From Actinomycetes bacterium (lineage in GTDB: Bacteria > Actinomycetota > Acidimicrobiia > Acidimicrobiales > JAMCPL01), in contig JAJZWK010000088.1 in NCBI GenBank assembly GCA_021846725.1, forward strand, positions 1 through 6,211: a stretch of DNA of 6,211 bases. Reading direction: 5' to 3'. The notes under the pieces were generated by a model. That model had not been told where the DNA came from. It did not search any database and saw nothing but the letters and a program-made list of their open reading frames with translations. Shown piece after piece: positions 1 to 5,641 of this stretch. The position numbers and the translations under genes were made by a program. The number at the start of each line of letters is the position of its first letter. Positions within the stretch are counted from its first letter, which is position 1.

Positions 1-211
1 GACTGGGTAGATCATGGTATCGCCGACCATTGATCAACGCTACGCCGGAATCAGGGTAATCAAGACCCATAATCAGACGCATGGTAGTCGATTTTCCAGA
101 ACCATTCGGACCGAGAAACCCGGTCACGGTACCTGGCTTTACCTGAAACGACAGGTCATCAACCGCTACAGTGGACCCGTATCGCTTGGTTATCCGTTGA
201 ACTTCTATCAT
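1..211 (-). CDS. ABC transporter ATP-binding protein, N-terminal part (truncated by window edge)
   Basis: This is the cytoplasmic ATPase subunit of an ABC transporter; it binds and hydrolyses ATP to drive a membrane partner that is not in the window. The 70 visible residues start MIEVQRITKRYG and hold the A-loop Tyr (Y11) and the Walker A motif GPNGSGKST at residues 34-42. The stretch that follows (MRLIMGLDYPDSG, then INGRRYHDL) resembles actinobacterial antibiotic/drug-export type ATPases. Q-loop, signature, Walker B and H-loop lie off-window, so the substrate cannot be named. The ATG at 211 is fixed as the first possible start because a TAG sits in frame directly before it. No clear Shine-Dalgarno is visible (only a GTAGG/TTGGG stretch). 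It follows the radical SAM gene by 41 bases on the same strand; a hairpin with a T run lies between them, so co-transcription is uncertain. Family call is firm, specificity unknown. Confidence 0.93.
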   Translation of the reverse strand, partial: MIEVQRITKRYGSTVAVDDLSFQVKPGTVTGFLGPNGSGKSTTMRLIMGLDYPDSGVALINGRRYHDLPS

Positions 212-236
212 CTATACCCAACCTACACTACGTTTA

Positions 237-267
237 TGTGAAAATGCTGAGATCAGCATGTGTCACA
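237..267 (-). terminator. Possible weak rho-independent terminator after the radical SAM gene
   Basis: On the minus strand a 7-bp inverted repeat (ATGCTGA, 2-base centre TC, TCAGCAT; 244-259) is followed directly by TTTT. An outer TGTGA/TCACA pair (237-241 and 263-267) could extend the structure around small internal loops. The TGA stop of the radical SAM gene (253-255) lies inside the hairpin. The very short loop, modest GC and only four T residues make this a weak terminator. It could instead partly attenuate read-through into the ABC ATPase gene. Confidence 0.4.
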
Positions 268-1818
268 GCAAACACTATCACTGTATAGCTCATTACCAGT
301 GGCAGCTTGGTCCATATGCAATGTGTCCAACTGATTCTGCATAGGCTCGGCGCAGCAAAACCACGATTCAGTCAATCTGGGCCTGTCTGCAGCTGCAATA
401 GACGACTGCAAACCACTTATTACTTCACCCGTCCCCATACTGACACGCTCGAAGCTGCCACTGCACGATGAATCGAATATCTTGCCTATTCTGGATCTAA
501 TCAAATCGAAAGCCTCGATACAATCGAGATTCTCCTCACTAATAAAGGTAGCTATACTCTCAAGATCATCCTGTAAGGCATCGAGTTCACCATCGGGAGA
601 TGCCCATTCGTAACTCAACTTGCCAGAATCGAATTGTCTAAAGGATCCGCTAGTCCGTTGATCTTGAAGAAGCAGGGAGCCAGGAGGTACGAGTAGCCTT
701 ATGGCCCACTGTACGGGATCTATATTTGGGATCAGATCAAACGCAACAGCCATATCAAGGAGCGTTATCATATCATTACGTGTAGTCCATGGCGTAAAGG
801 GCATCAACGAGACACGTGGTTCTATCCCGTTTGTGCGTAATATCCGTACAGCATTTTCCATATCCTTTAGATTATGCCCCTTATGCAACAACTCAAGTAT
901 CCGATCTGAGGCAGATTCGAATGCCGATACTACAAATATGCATCCCTTGCGAGCAAGTTCCGGAAAGATGTCAGCGTACTTGACGATATGACTCACCTTG
1001 ATGGTCAAATCGCAAGTCAGCTGAGGAAAAGAATCGTGCACCGCAGACAGGACTCTTACTGCATACGATGGGGAGTTTAGGAAATCAGGATCACCAAAGG
1101 TAATATGCTGTGCTCCAGCTGACACCAGATTGTCCACATCCTCCAACAATATGTCAAGATCATTTTTACGAATACGACCGTTGTATACCGATGGCACGGG
1201 ACAGTGAAGACACTTGTGGGCACACCCTCTGGTAGCCTCCACATAACCAGTGAGGTACTCCTTGCGATAATACGACAGGCGTGCATATCGATTCAACGAT
1301 GGCAATAGATCCCTATTGGGAAGTACTGGCATGCTGCGATCAAGCACGACTACGTTCCTATTGCTGGAGGCACCAGCACTACACACTCCGGATGCAGCAC
1401 CATCCAGACCATGAATGTCTATATTGCTCCGTCCGGCCACAACACTATTTGACCCAGCTATCTCATCTACCCATTTGACCAGGGATGGTTCATACTCACC
1501 AGAAATAAACTTATTTATACAACCAGCAACTGGAGAGAAAGAAGCTACATTTGCATAAAGACCATAGAAACATATCGGCGCAGTAATGCCGACTTTTCGA
1601 ATATTGTCGGTTAGCTGCAGCGCTATACGTGCAGCAGTATGCATAGGAACTGATATTGCAATTGCATCGACAAGAGCTGCGGTATATGTATCAAATGAAT
1701 CGACGGAGGTGTCTATGCAAGTAACATCATGACCAGCGCGAATCAACCACGCTGCTGGAGATGCCAGGCCAATCGGCTGGTGCCCTAATTCATAAGTGGA
1801 TACAAGCAGTACATGCAC
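253..1818 (-). CDS. CUAEP/CCAEP-tail family radical SAM protein with B12-binding-like N-terminal domain
   Basis: A 521-residue radical SAM enzyme, expected to cleave S-adenosylmethionine with a 4Fe-4S cluster; its substrate is unknown. Residues 1-120 look like the Rossmann-type cobalamin-binding domain of B12-binding radical SAM proteins (MHVLLVSTYELGHQP, then WLIRAGHDVTCIDT), without an evident DxHxxG motif. The cluster motif CAHKCLHC (C199, C203, C206) opens the radical SAM barrel at about 190-400, with ITFGDPDF at 239-246 and FVVSAFESASDRILELL further on. Near the C-terminus, WFCCAEP (CCAEP at 488-492) matches the motif that names the NCBI CUAEP/CCAEP-tail family; the position that is selenocysteine in some members is a TGC cysteine here. 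A further 29 residues end in CCDTC. A loop at about 122-157 is low in complexity (Ser/Gly/Ala/Asn). GTG at 1818 is the first available start, since an in-frame TAG lies at 1825-1827. Family assignment is from recalled motifs. Confidence 0.85.
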   Translation of the reverse strand: MHVLLVSTYELGHQPIGLASPAAWLIRAGHDVTCIDTSVDSFDTYTAALVDAIAISVPMHTAARIALQLTDNIRKVGITAPICFYGLYANVASFSPVAGCINKFISGEYEPSLVKWVDEIAGSNSVVAGRSNIDIHGLDGAASGVCSAGASSNRNVVVLDRSMPVLPNRDLLPSLNRYARLSYYRKEYLTGYVEATRGCAHKCLHCPVPSVYNGRIRKNDLDILLEDVDNLVSAGAQHITFGDPDFLNSPSYAVRVLSAVHDSFPQLTCDLTIKVSHIVKYADIFPELARKGCIFVVSAFESASDRILELLHKGHNLKDMENAVRILRTNGIEPRVSLMPFTPWTTRNDMITLLDMAVAFDLIPNIDPVQWAIRLLVPPGSLLLQDQRTSGSFRQFDSGKLSYEWASPDGELDALQDDLESIATFISEENLDCIEAFDLIRSRIGKIFDSSCSGSFERVSMGTGEVISGLQSSIAAADRPRLTESWFCCAEPMQNQLDTLHMDQAATGNELYSDSVCCDTC

Positions 1819-1858
1819 TGTCCACTAGGATAATGGAAAATCACAACTTCCATGCCAC

Positions 1859-1883
1859 AAACCGGTAATAAAAGGTACCGTTT
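1859..1883. repeat. Small imperfect inverted repeat between two minus-strand genes
   Basis: AAACCGGTA (1859-1867) and TACCGTTT (1876-1883) can pair as an 8-bp stem with one bulged C and an 8-base A-rich loop. It lies in the 102-base gap between the end of the 85-residue gene (1921) and the start of the radical SAM gene (1818). It could be a weak terminator of the former or a regulatory site of the latter. There is no strong T run on the minus strand after it, so function is unproven. Confidence 0.3.
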
Positions 1884-1920
1884 CTTCACCATAGTGAGTC
1901 CAGCCGTTACAAATGAGAAA

Positions 1921-2178
1921 CTACAGTTCTCTCTCTTCCTGCTCGGTTACCTCGCTGGAATGCAGATCGTCATTGTCATATTGCATCTTTCCGCCTACCT
2001 TATCCTTGCCGATCGAACCATTGAGAATATCTTCCCATTCTCCCTGCTCAGCCATACACCAAGCCGCATGATCATCGTCACCTTCAGCACCGCATTCCGG
2101 GCATCTACGATGCAAAGATGGAGTGGAGCGCTTCATGCTACGAGCTTCTTCGAAACGACGGTGCCGTCCTTTTTTCAC
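1921..2178 (-). CDS. Small hypothetical protein with basic N-terminus, CCHC zinc-site-like motif and acidic tail
   Basis: An 85-residue protein that I cannot assign to a named family. Residues 1-25 are strongly basic (KKGRHRRFEEARSMKR), like a nucleic-acid or ribosome-binding tail. Residues 26-41 contain CPECG, then H37 and C41, giving C-X2-C-X7-H-X3-C, a plausible zinc-binding knuckle. Residues 45-85 are acidic and polar and probably disordered. There is no signal peptide or membrane segment. The GTG start at 2178 is supported by a near-perfect Shine-Dalgarno AGGAGG eight bases upstream, the clearest in the window. The ATG inside that spacer reads into a stop after three codons and is excluded. 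It is transcribed divergently from the 76-residue gene at 2272 and ends 102 bases before the radical SAM gene on the same strand. I have an impression of similar small proteins in Acidimicrobiia, but function is unknown. Confidence 0.75.
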   Translation of the reverse strand: MKKGRHRRFEEARSMKRSTPSLHRRCPECGAEGDDDHAAWCMAEQGEWEDILNGSIGKDKVGGKMQYDNDDLHSSEVTEQEEREL

Positions 2179-2186
2179 CAGTACAT

Positions 2187-2192
2187 CCTCCT
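2187..2192 (-). promoter_or_regulatory. Strong ribosome binding site (AGGAGG) of the 85-residue gene
   Basis: AGGAGG on the minus strand lies eight bases before the GTG at 2178. It fixes that start and shows that the minus frame, not the longer open frame on the opposite strand, is translated. Confidence 0.85.
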
Positions 2193-2225
2193 ATCTATGT
2201 TGTTGGCGATAGATACCCAGTCTAT
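2192..2225. repeat. Overlapping inverted repeats in the divergent intergenic region
   Basis: TATCTAT (2192-2198) and ATAGATA (2209-2215) form a perfect 7-bp inverted repeat with a 10-base centre. ATAGA (2209-2213) can alternatively pair with TCTAT (2221-2225). In the minus-strand transcript the first repeat abuts the AGGAGG ribosome binding site at 2187-2192. It could be a repressor operator shared by the two divergent genes or a leader hairpin influencing ribosome access. The sequence is AT-rich, so chance pairing is possible. Confidence 0.35.
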
Positions 2226-2259
2226 GTATGCCACCACCATGAGAATATTAATCATAGTA

Positions 2260-2265
2260 TAGACT
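2260..2265 (+). promoter_or_regulatory. Candidate -10 element (TAGACT) of a leaderless promoter for the 76-residue gene
   Basis: TAGACT fits the TANNNT consensus and ends six bases before the ATG at 2272, the spacing expected if transcription begins at or next to the start codon. No Shine-Dalgarno precedes this ATG, which is consistent with a leaderless mRNA, common in actinobacteria. No convincing -35 box is visible. TATAGA (2258-2263) and TAGTAT (2255-2260) overlap it and are alternatives. Confidence 0.45.
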
Positions 2266-2271
2266 AGTAAT

Positions 2272-2502
2272 ATGACCGATTTCAACCCAGATGATATGAT
2301 TGCACGCTTTCGAGAACGAGCAGAGGCCGTACAACGTCGTGGAGTGCCACCGGTAGAAGGACCCGAACGTCAACGCTTCATCGATCAGGCACGTCTTGAC
2401 TACCTCGACTTCGCCATGCTGGCAGACGCAAAGGCCAGCTTGGACGACGGAATACTGACGCTTCGAATTGACCTCAGAGCGCCAAATACATCAAATAGCT
2501 GA
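2272..2502 (+). CDS. Small conserved-looking hypothetical protein
   Basis: A 76-residue soluble protein, the only plus-strand gene that I accept here. Residues 1-22 (starting MTDFNPDDMIARFRERAEAV) are likely helical and charged. A short linker with VPPVEGPERQRF follows, then a second helix (DQARLDYLDFAMLADAKASL) and a probable C-terminal strand ILTLRIDLR. There are no Cys residues, no membrane segment and no signal peptide. The layout resembles a small hypothetical protein that I associate with Acidimicrobiia, but no function is known to me. ATG at 2272 lacks a Shine-Dalgarno and sits six bases after a TANNNT box, so leaderless translation is the likely mode. It is divergent from the 85-residue gene and convergent with the rib-his operon. 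Clean codon structure and charge pattern argue that it is real. Confidence 0.75.
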   Translation: MTDFNPDDMIARFRERAEAVQRRGVPPVEGPERQRFIDQARLDYLDFAMLADAKASLDDGILTLRIDLRAPNTSNS

Positions 2503-2546
2503 TACAACTTCCTCATACAACTAAATCCAGGGGTTGGTCAGGTATA

Positions 2547-2577
2547 CTAGTGGCCCATTTGCAAGGCAGACCACTAG
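2547..2577. terminator. Inverted repeat between convergent genes, possible bidirectional terminator
   Basis: CTAGTGG (2547-2553) and CCACTAG (2571-2577) form a perfect 7-bp stem; an inner GCC/GGC pair (2553-2555 and 2565-2567) could add to it. It lies where the 76-residue gene and the rib-his operon converge, and its right arm includes the TAG stop of the cold-shock gene (2574-2576). Neither side has a T run, so intrinsic termination is not assured. Confidence 0.4.
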
Positions 2578-2906
2578 CGCTCAATCTTCACTACAGGGTA
2601 CGGCTCCATCACCCCAAAATGACCAGGAACAAGTGAATATGCAACCATAGTACCCGGCATAACAGTACGAGTACCATCGCTTATAGCCGTACAATGGAAC
2701 CGGAGTCCGCCTCGGACAGTCTCCTGATCACTAGATTCTCTGCTAATAGTATCTCTGCTGCCTGTCTCTATATTGCTATCGGTACTTACACCAGCAAGCT
2801 GGTTACCTACAGAATCATTGCTACCATCAGATTTACTTTCCGTAATCATGCTGATCACACCCACCCCCCTTGATTCATCGTAAGAATCGACCACGCCCAG
2901 TAACAT
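2574..2906 (-). CDS. Cold-shock-domain-like protein with a Ser/Asp-rich insertion
   Basis: Last gene of the operon, 110 residues from the ATG at 2906. The N-terminal part MLLGVVDSYDESRGVGVI matches the first strands and RNP1 region of cold-shock domains, which bind single-stranded RNA or DNA. The C-terminal part RFHCTAISDGTRTVMPGTMVAYSLVPGHFG, split by position, matches the RNP2 strand and the rest of the barrel. Between them about 45 residues rich in Ser, Asp, Gly and Asn replace what is normally a short loop. Aromatic RNP positions are partly degenerate (VGVI rather than FGFI), so nucleic-acid binding may be altered. The start is uncertain: the ATG has GGAG 11 bases upstream. A TTG at 2927, overlapping the hisG stop as TTGA and preceded by AAAGG, would add seven residues and couple it to hisG. 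The ATG gives the more typical family N-terminus. Linked to the operon by position only; a regulatory role is a guess. Confidence 0.8.
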   Translation of the reverse strand: MLLGVVDSYDESRGVGVISMITESKSDGSNDSVGNQLAGVSTDSNIETGSRDTISRESSDQETVRGGLRFHCTAISDGTRTVMPGTMVAYSLVPGHFGVMEPYPVVKIER

Positions 2907-2923
2907 GTAGCTGCAATCTCCAC

Positions 2924-3841
2924 TCAATGTACTACCTTTGAGATGGGTATCTCCACAATATCGCTGGCACCCGCATCTTTCAATTCCGGTATAAGCGTAT
3001 TGACATTCTTCTTCTCCACTACAGTCTCTACAGCGTATCCACCCTCACCGGCTAGTTTGGATACCGTAGGTGATTTCATGGATGGCAATAATTCGAGTAC
3101 CCTATTCAATCCAGCTTCCACCACATTGAGCTTGATCAGTACCTTACCTCGTGCCTCCAACACCCCAGTCAAAAGAGTCATGATCTGCTCCATTGCGTGG
3201 AAACTGTTGGGATCTTGTGCACACTTTTGATTGGTGATCAACTCAGTACGAGATACTAGCAATGTCGCAATGATCTTCAGACCGGCAGCCTTGAGCGCCC
3301 TGCCAGTCTCAGTTATCTCCACTACTGCATCGACGATCTCCGGTACCTTTGCTTCTGTAGCACCGTAAGAAAGTTGAATATCTGCCTCTATACCCAGCCG
3401 ATCAAAATAACGTCTAGTCAGCTGTGGATACTCAGTAGAAATCCTCACGCCGGATGGCAGCTCACTGGGGTCGTTGTAGGAAGAATCTCCCGGTACAGCA
3501 AGTACAACACGGATAGGGTTGGATGTGGCCTTTGAATAGGCCAACTCACCCAATGATACCACGTCTGCTCCTGTCTCTTCTATCCAGTCCCGCCCGGTGA
3601 TACCGAGATCGAATATACCTCTCTCTACATATATGGGAATCTCTTGAGGTCTCAGAATCATCACTTCGCCTATACGAGGATCATCTATACCTGCTCTGTA
3701 ATCGACAGAAGAGCTCCGAGATACACTGAGATCTGCTGCTTCGAATAATTCAAGAGTGGCTTTTTCTAGGGATCCCTTGGGTAGTACTATCCTCAGATCA
3801 CGACTTGCAGTACCGGCACTGGCATCGCCTATGGTGTTCAC
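2924..3841 (-). CDS. hisG: ATP phosphoribosyltransferase, long form
   Basis: Cytoplasmic enzyme for the first step of histidine synthesis: ATP plus PRPP gives phosphoribosyl-ATP. At 305 residues it is the long form, with a C-terminal ACT-like regulatory domain (about 232-305, VLIKLNVVEAGLNRVLELL and VVEKKNVNTLIPEL) that in this class mediates histidine feedback; HisZ is therefore not needed. The catalytic part opens with LRIVLPKGSLEKATLELF (16-33), continues with FDLGITGRDWIEE (77-89), and has the PRPP-binding loop VDAVVEITETGRAL at 170-183 and ELITNQ at 200-205. The first 14 residues are a short non-conserved lead. The GTG start overlaps the ribH stop as GTGA and has AGAGGT six bases upstream. 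It is preceded by riboflavin genes and followed by the cold-shock gene, whose reading frame overlaps or nearly touches its end. hisE, which sits before hisG in some actinobacterial rib-his clusters, is absent here. Confidence 0.96.
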   Translation of the reverse strand: MNTIGDASAGTASRDLRIVLPKGSLEKATLELFEAADLSVSRSSSVDYRAGIDDPRIGEVMILRPQEIPIYVERGIFDLGITGRDWIEETGADVVSLGELAYSKATSNPIRVVLAVPGDSSYNDPSELPSGVRISTEYPQLTRRYFDRLGIEADIQLSYGATEAKVPEIVDAVVEITETGRALKAAGLKIIATLLVSRTELITNQKCAQDPNSFHAMEQIMTLLTGVLEARGKVLIKLNVVEAGLNRVLELLPSMKSPTVSKLAGEGGYAVETVVEKKNVNTLIPELKDAGASDIVEIPISKVVH

Positions 3842-4425
3842 GATTGTACCTCTTTATCTTTCGTAGTCACAAGATGGCGAGAGAATATATCCGCCATTTT
3901 CAATGCTACGGTCACTGCTTCGTATCCCTTGTTACCAGTCCCTTTCTCTGAGCGCTCGAGTGCCTGTTGTTCGTTGTCCGTCGTAAGTACCCCAAAAACA
4001 ATCGGCTTGTCCACCTCAAGCATTACCTGCCGGATACCTGCTGCACACTCACCTGCTACATAATCAAAGTGAGGTGTATCTCCCCTTATCACGGAGCCCA
4101 AACATACAATTGCATCATAAGCATTACTCGAAGCCATCCGTCGCGCCGCCAGCGGAATCTCGAAAGCTCCTGGTACCCAGGTAACAGTAGCTATTCGAGG
4201 CGATATACCGTATGTCTCCAATGCCTCGAGTGCCCCATCCAAGAGCCTCTTGGTTATCGACGAATTGAACAACGAACAGACCAACCCAATCCTGGCTCCT
4301 CTCGATGCAGCCACTTTGGCATCCCCCCGAATAACTTTACTCACTTTAGACTCTATCTCCTGCCACTCACTATCAGACAGATCTGACAAATTGGCATCAG
4401 GCGTATTACCAGCTTTAAAGGACAT
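3838..4425 (-). CDS. ribH: 6,7-dimethyl-8-ribityllumazine synthase with N-terminal extension
   Basis: Condenses 5-amino-6-ribitylaminouracil with 3,4-dihydroxy-2-butanone 4-phosphate to give lumazine, the penultimate riboflavin step; the family forms pentamers or 60-mer shells. Numbering from the first of two ATGs (4428): substrate-binding FNSSIT at 54-59, WVPGAFEIP at 84-92, GSVIRGDTPHFDYV at 111-124 with the catalytic His120, FGVLT at 145-149, and phosphate-binding Arg159 before NKGYEA. The core starts near residue 45, so about 40 polar, charged residues precede it, more than is usual for this roughly 155-residue family. Two adjacent ATGs exist (4428 and 4425); the GAAGG at 4434-4438 is better spaced from the second (eight bases), which I chose. 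It overlaps the end of ribBA by 11 bases and its TGA overlaps the hisG start by 4, suggesting coupled translation. Confidence 0.96.
   Translation of the reverse strand: MSFKAGNTPDANLSDLSDSEWQEIESKVSKVIRGDAKVAASRGARIGLVCSLFNSSITKRLLDGALEALETYGISPRIATVTWVPGAFEIPLAARRMASSNAYDAIVCLGSVIRGDTPHFDYVAGECAAGIRQVMLEVDKPIVFGVLTTDNEQQALERSEKGTGNKGYEAVTVALKMADIFSRHLVTTKDKEVQS
3848..3853 (-). promoter_or_regulatory. Ribosome binding site of hisG inside the ribH 3' end
   Basis: AGAGGT on the minus strand lies six bases upstream of the GTG at 3841 and supports the GTGA overlap start. Confidence 0.6.
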
Positions 4426-5641
4426 CATCCAACCCTTCTATAAGATGTCCCATGCGCTCTCGTTTGGTGCGCAAATACTTTATATTCTCCGGATTGACGG
4501 CAGGCGGCAGTGCCACACGTTCAGTAATCACCAATCCAAATCCGTCCAGTCCACCATACTTGGCAGGATTATTCGTCATCAATCTCATCTTGGTGACACC
4601 GAGATCTGCAAGTATCTGAGAGCCGATGCCATACTCACGCACATCTACCGGCAATCCGAGATCAAGATTCGCATCGACAGTATCTCTTCCTTGCTCCTGT
4701 AAACTATATGCTCTCATCTTGTGCCCAAGCCCAATTCCGCGACCTTCATGTCCTCTTAGATATACTATGACCCCCCTACCCTCTTCTCCTATCATCGACA
4801 TCGCCTGTTGGAGCTGAACTCCGCAATCACATCGCATAGAGCCGAAGACGTCACCGGTAAGGCACTCTGAGTGGACGCGAACCAGTACCGGCTCATCGCC
4901 CGATATATCACCCTTTACCAACGCGAAGTGCTGCTCGCCATCGAGTACCGATTCATACACCATACCCTCACAGTCACCAATTGCAGTAGGGATCCTCGCC
5001 TTTGAAACTAGCTGGACCAATTTTTCGTTACGCCTGCGAAACTTGATCAGATCTGCAATGGATATAATTGGTAGATCGTGCTCTGCTGCAAAATGTTCGA
5101 GATCAGGAAGTCTGGCCATGCTCTTCTTGTCTGCACTGACTATTTCGCATAACACACCACCCGGATAGAGGCCAGCCGCCTTGGCAAGATCAATAGTAGC
5201 CTCCGTATGTCCACCACGCTTCAACACTCCACCAGGAGAGTATCGCAAGGGAAAGACATGACCAGGTCGATTGAAATCCTTTGGAAGTGAATTGGGATCT
5301 ACAAGTGCCCTTATGGTAGCTGCTCTATCTGCAGAAGAGATGCCAGAACTAGTACCATGCCTGTAATCGACGCTCACCGTGAAAGCCGTTCTCTGCGACT
5401 CTGTATTATACCTATGCTCGATCATAAGAGGTAAATCAAGCTCCTCCAAGCGCTCCGGAGTAAGAGGTACGCAAATGACTCCGGAAGTGTGTTCTAGGAA
5501 AAAAGCAATCTTATCCGGCGTCACCATTTCCGCAGCCATGACCAGATCGCCTTCGTTCTCTCTATCCTCATCATCTACCACAACGACCATACCGCCGTTA
5601 CGGATAACTTCTATCGCATCTTCTATACTAGCTAACGCCAC
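4415..5641 (-). CDS. ribBA: Bifunctional 3,4-dihydroxy-2-butanone-4-phosphate synthase / GTP cyclohydrolase II
   Basis: A 408-residue fusion that feeds both branches of riboflavin synthesis. The N-terminal RibB domain (about 1-200) makes DHBP from ribulose 5-phosphate and shows DDEDRENEGDLVMAAE at 23-38, HGTSSGISSADRAATI at 95-110 and the metal-binding His of GGHTEA at 143-148. The C-terminal RibA domain (about 205-400) opens the GTP ring and shows the zinc ligands C260, C271 and C273 (HSECLTGDVFGSMRCDCG), LRGHEGRGIGL at 295-305, DTVDANLDLGLP at 320-331 and LMTNNPAKYGGL at 354-365. Both active sites appear intact, so it is probably truly bifunctional. The GTG start at 5641 has AAGGAG eight bases upstream and lies inside the end of ribD (10-base overlap); the 3' end overlaps ribH. 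Riboflavin synthase (ribE), often between ribD and ribBA in actinobacteria, is missing at this junction. Confidence 0.97.
   Translation of the reverse strand: MALASIEDAIEVIRNGGMVVVVDDEDRENEGDLVMAAEMVTPDKIAFFLEHTSGVICVPLTPERLEELDLPLMIEHRYNTESQRTAFTVSVDYRHGTSSGISSADRAATIRALVDPNSLPKDFNRPGHVFPLRYSPGGVLKRGGHTEATIDLAKAAGLYPGGVLCEIVSADKKSMARLPDLEHFAAEHDLPIISIADLIKFRRRNEKLVQLVSKARIPTAIGDCEGMVYESVLDGEQHFALVKGDISGDEPVLVRVHSECLTGDVFGSMRCDCGVQLQQAMSMIGEEGRGVIVYLRGHEGRGIGLGHKMRAYSLQEQGRDTVDANLDLGLPVDVREYGIGSQILADLGVTKMRLMTNNPAKYGGLDGFGLVITERVALPPAVNPENIKYLRTKRERMGHLIEGLDDVL
4434..4438 (-). promoter_or_regulatory. Ribosome binding site of ribH inside ribBA
   Basis: GAAGG on the minus strand lies eight bases from the second ATG (4425) but only five from the first (4428). 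This favours the second as the start of ribH. Confidence 0.55.

Noticed and set aside
253..255. TGA stop of the radical SAM gene as a possible selenocysteine codon, since the family includes selenoproteins and a hairpin is present
   Set aside because: The TGA sits within the stem of a short 7-bp hairpin rather than before a SECIS-like loop. The family's Sec position (CCAEP) is already TGC here, and read-through adds only nine residues.
1822..1828. CCACTAG at the radical SAM start also occurs in the 2547-2577 inverted repeat
   Set aside because: A 7-base match seen three times, with different contexts and no consistent spacing, is not enough for a shared regulatory site.
2174..2186. ATG within the spacer upstream of the GTG start of the 85-residue gene
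   Set aside because: It is out of frame and reaches a stop codon after three codons.
1852..2262. 136-codon plus-strand open frame opposite the 85-residue gene, with membrane-like hydrophobic residues
   Set aside because: Its hydrophobicity arises from reading acidic codons antisense. It lacks a ribosome binding site, while the minus frame has AGGAGG and a Cys/His motif.
3967..4386. 139-codon plus-strand open frame within ribH
   Set aside because: It lies antisense to a clearly conserved lumazine synthase and has no recognisable domain.
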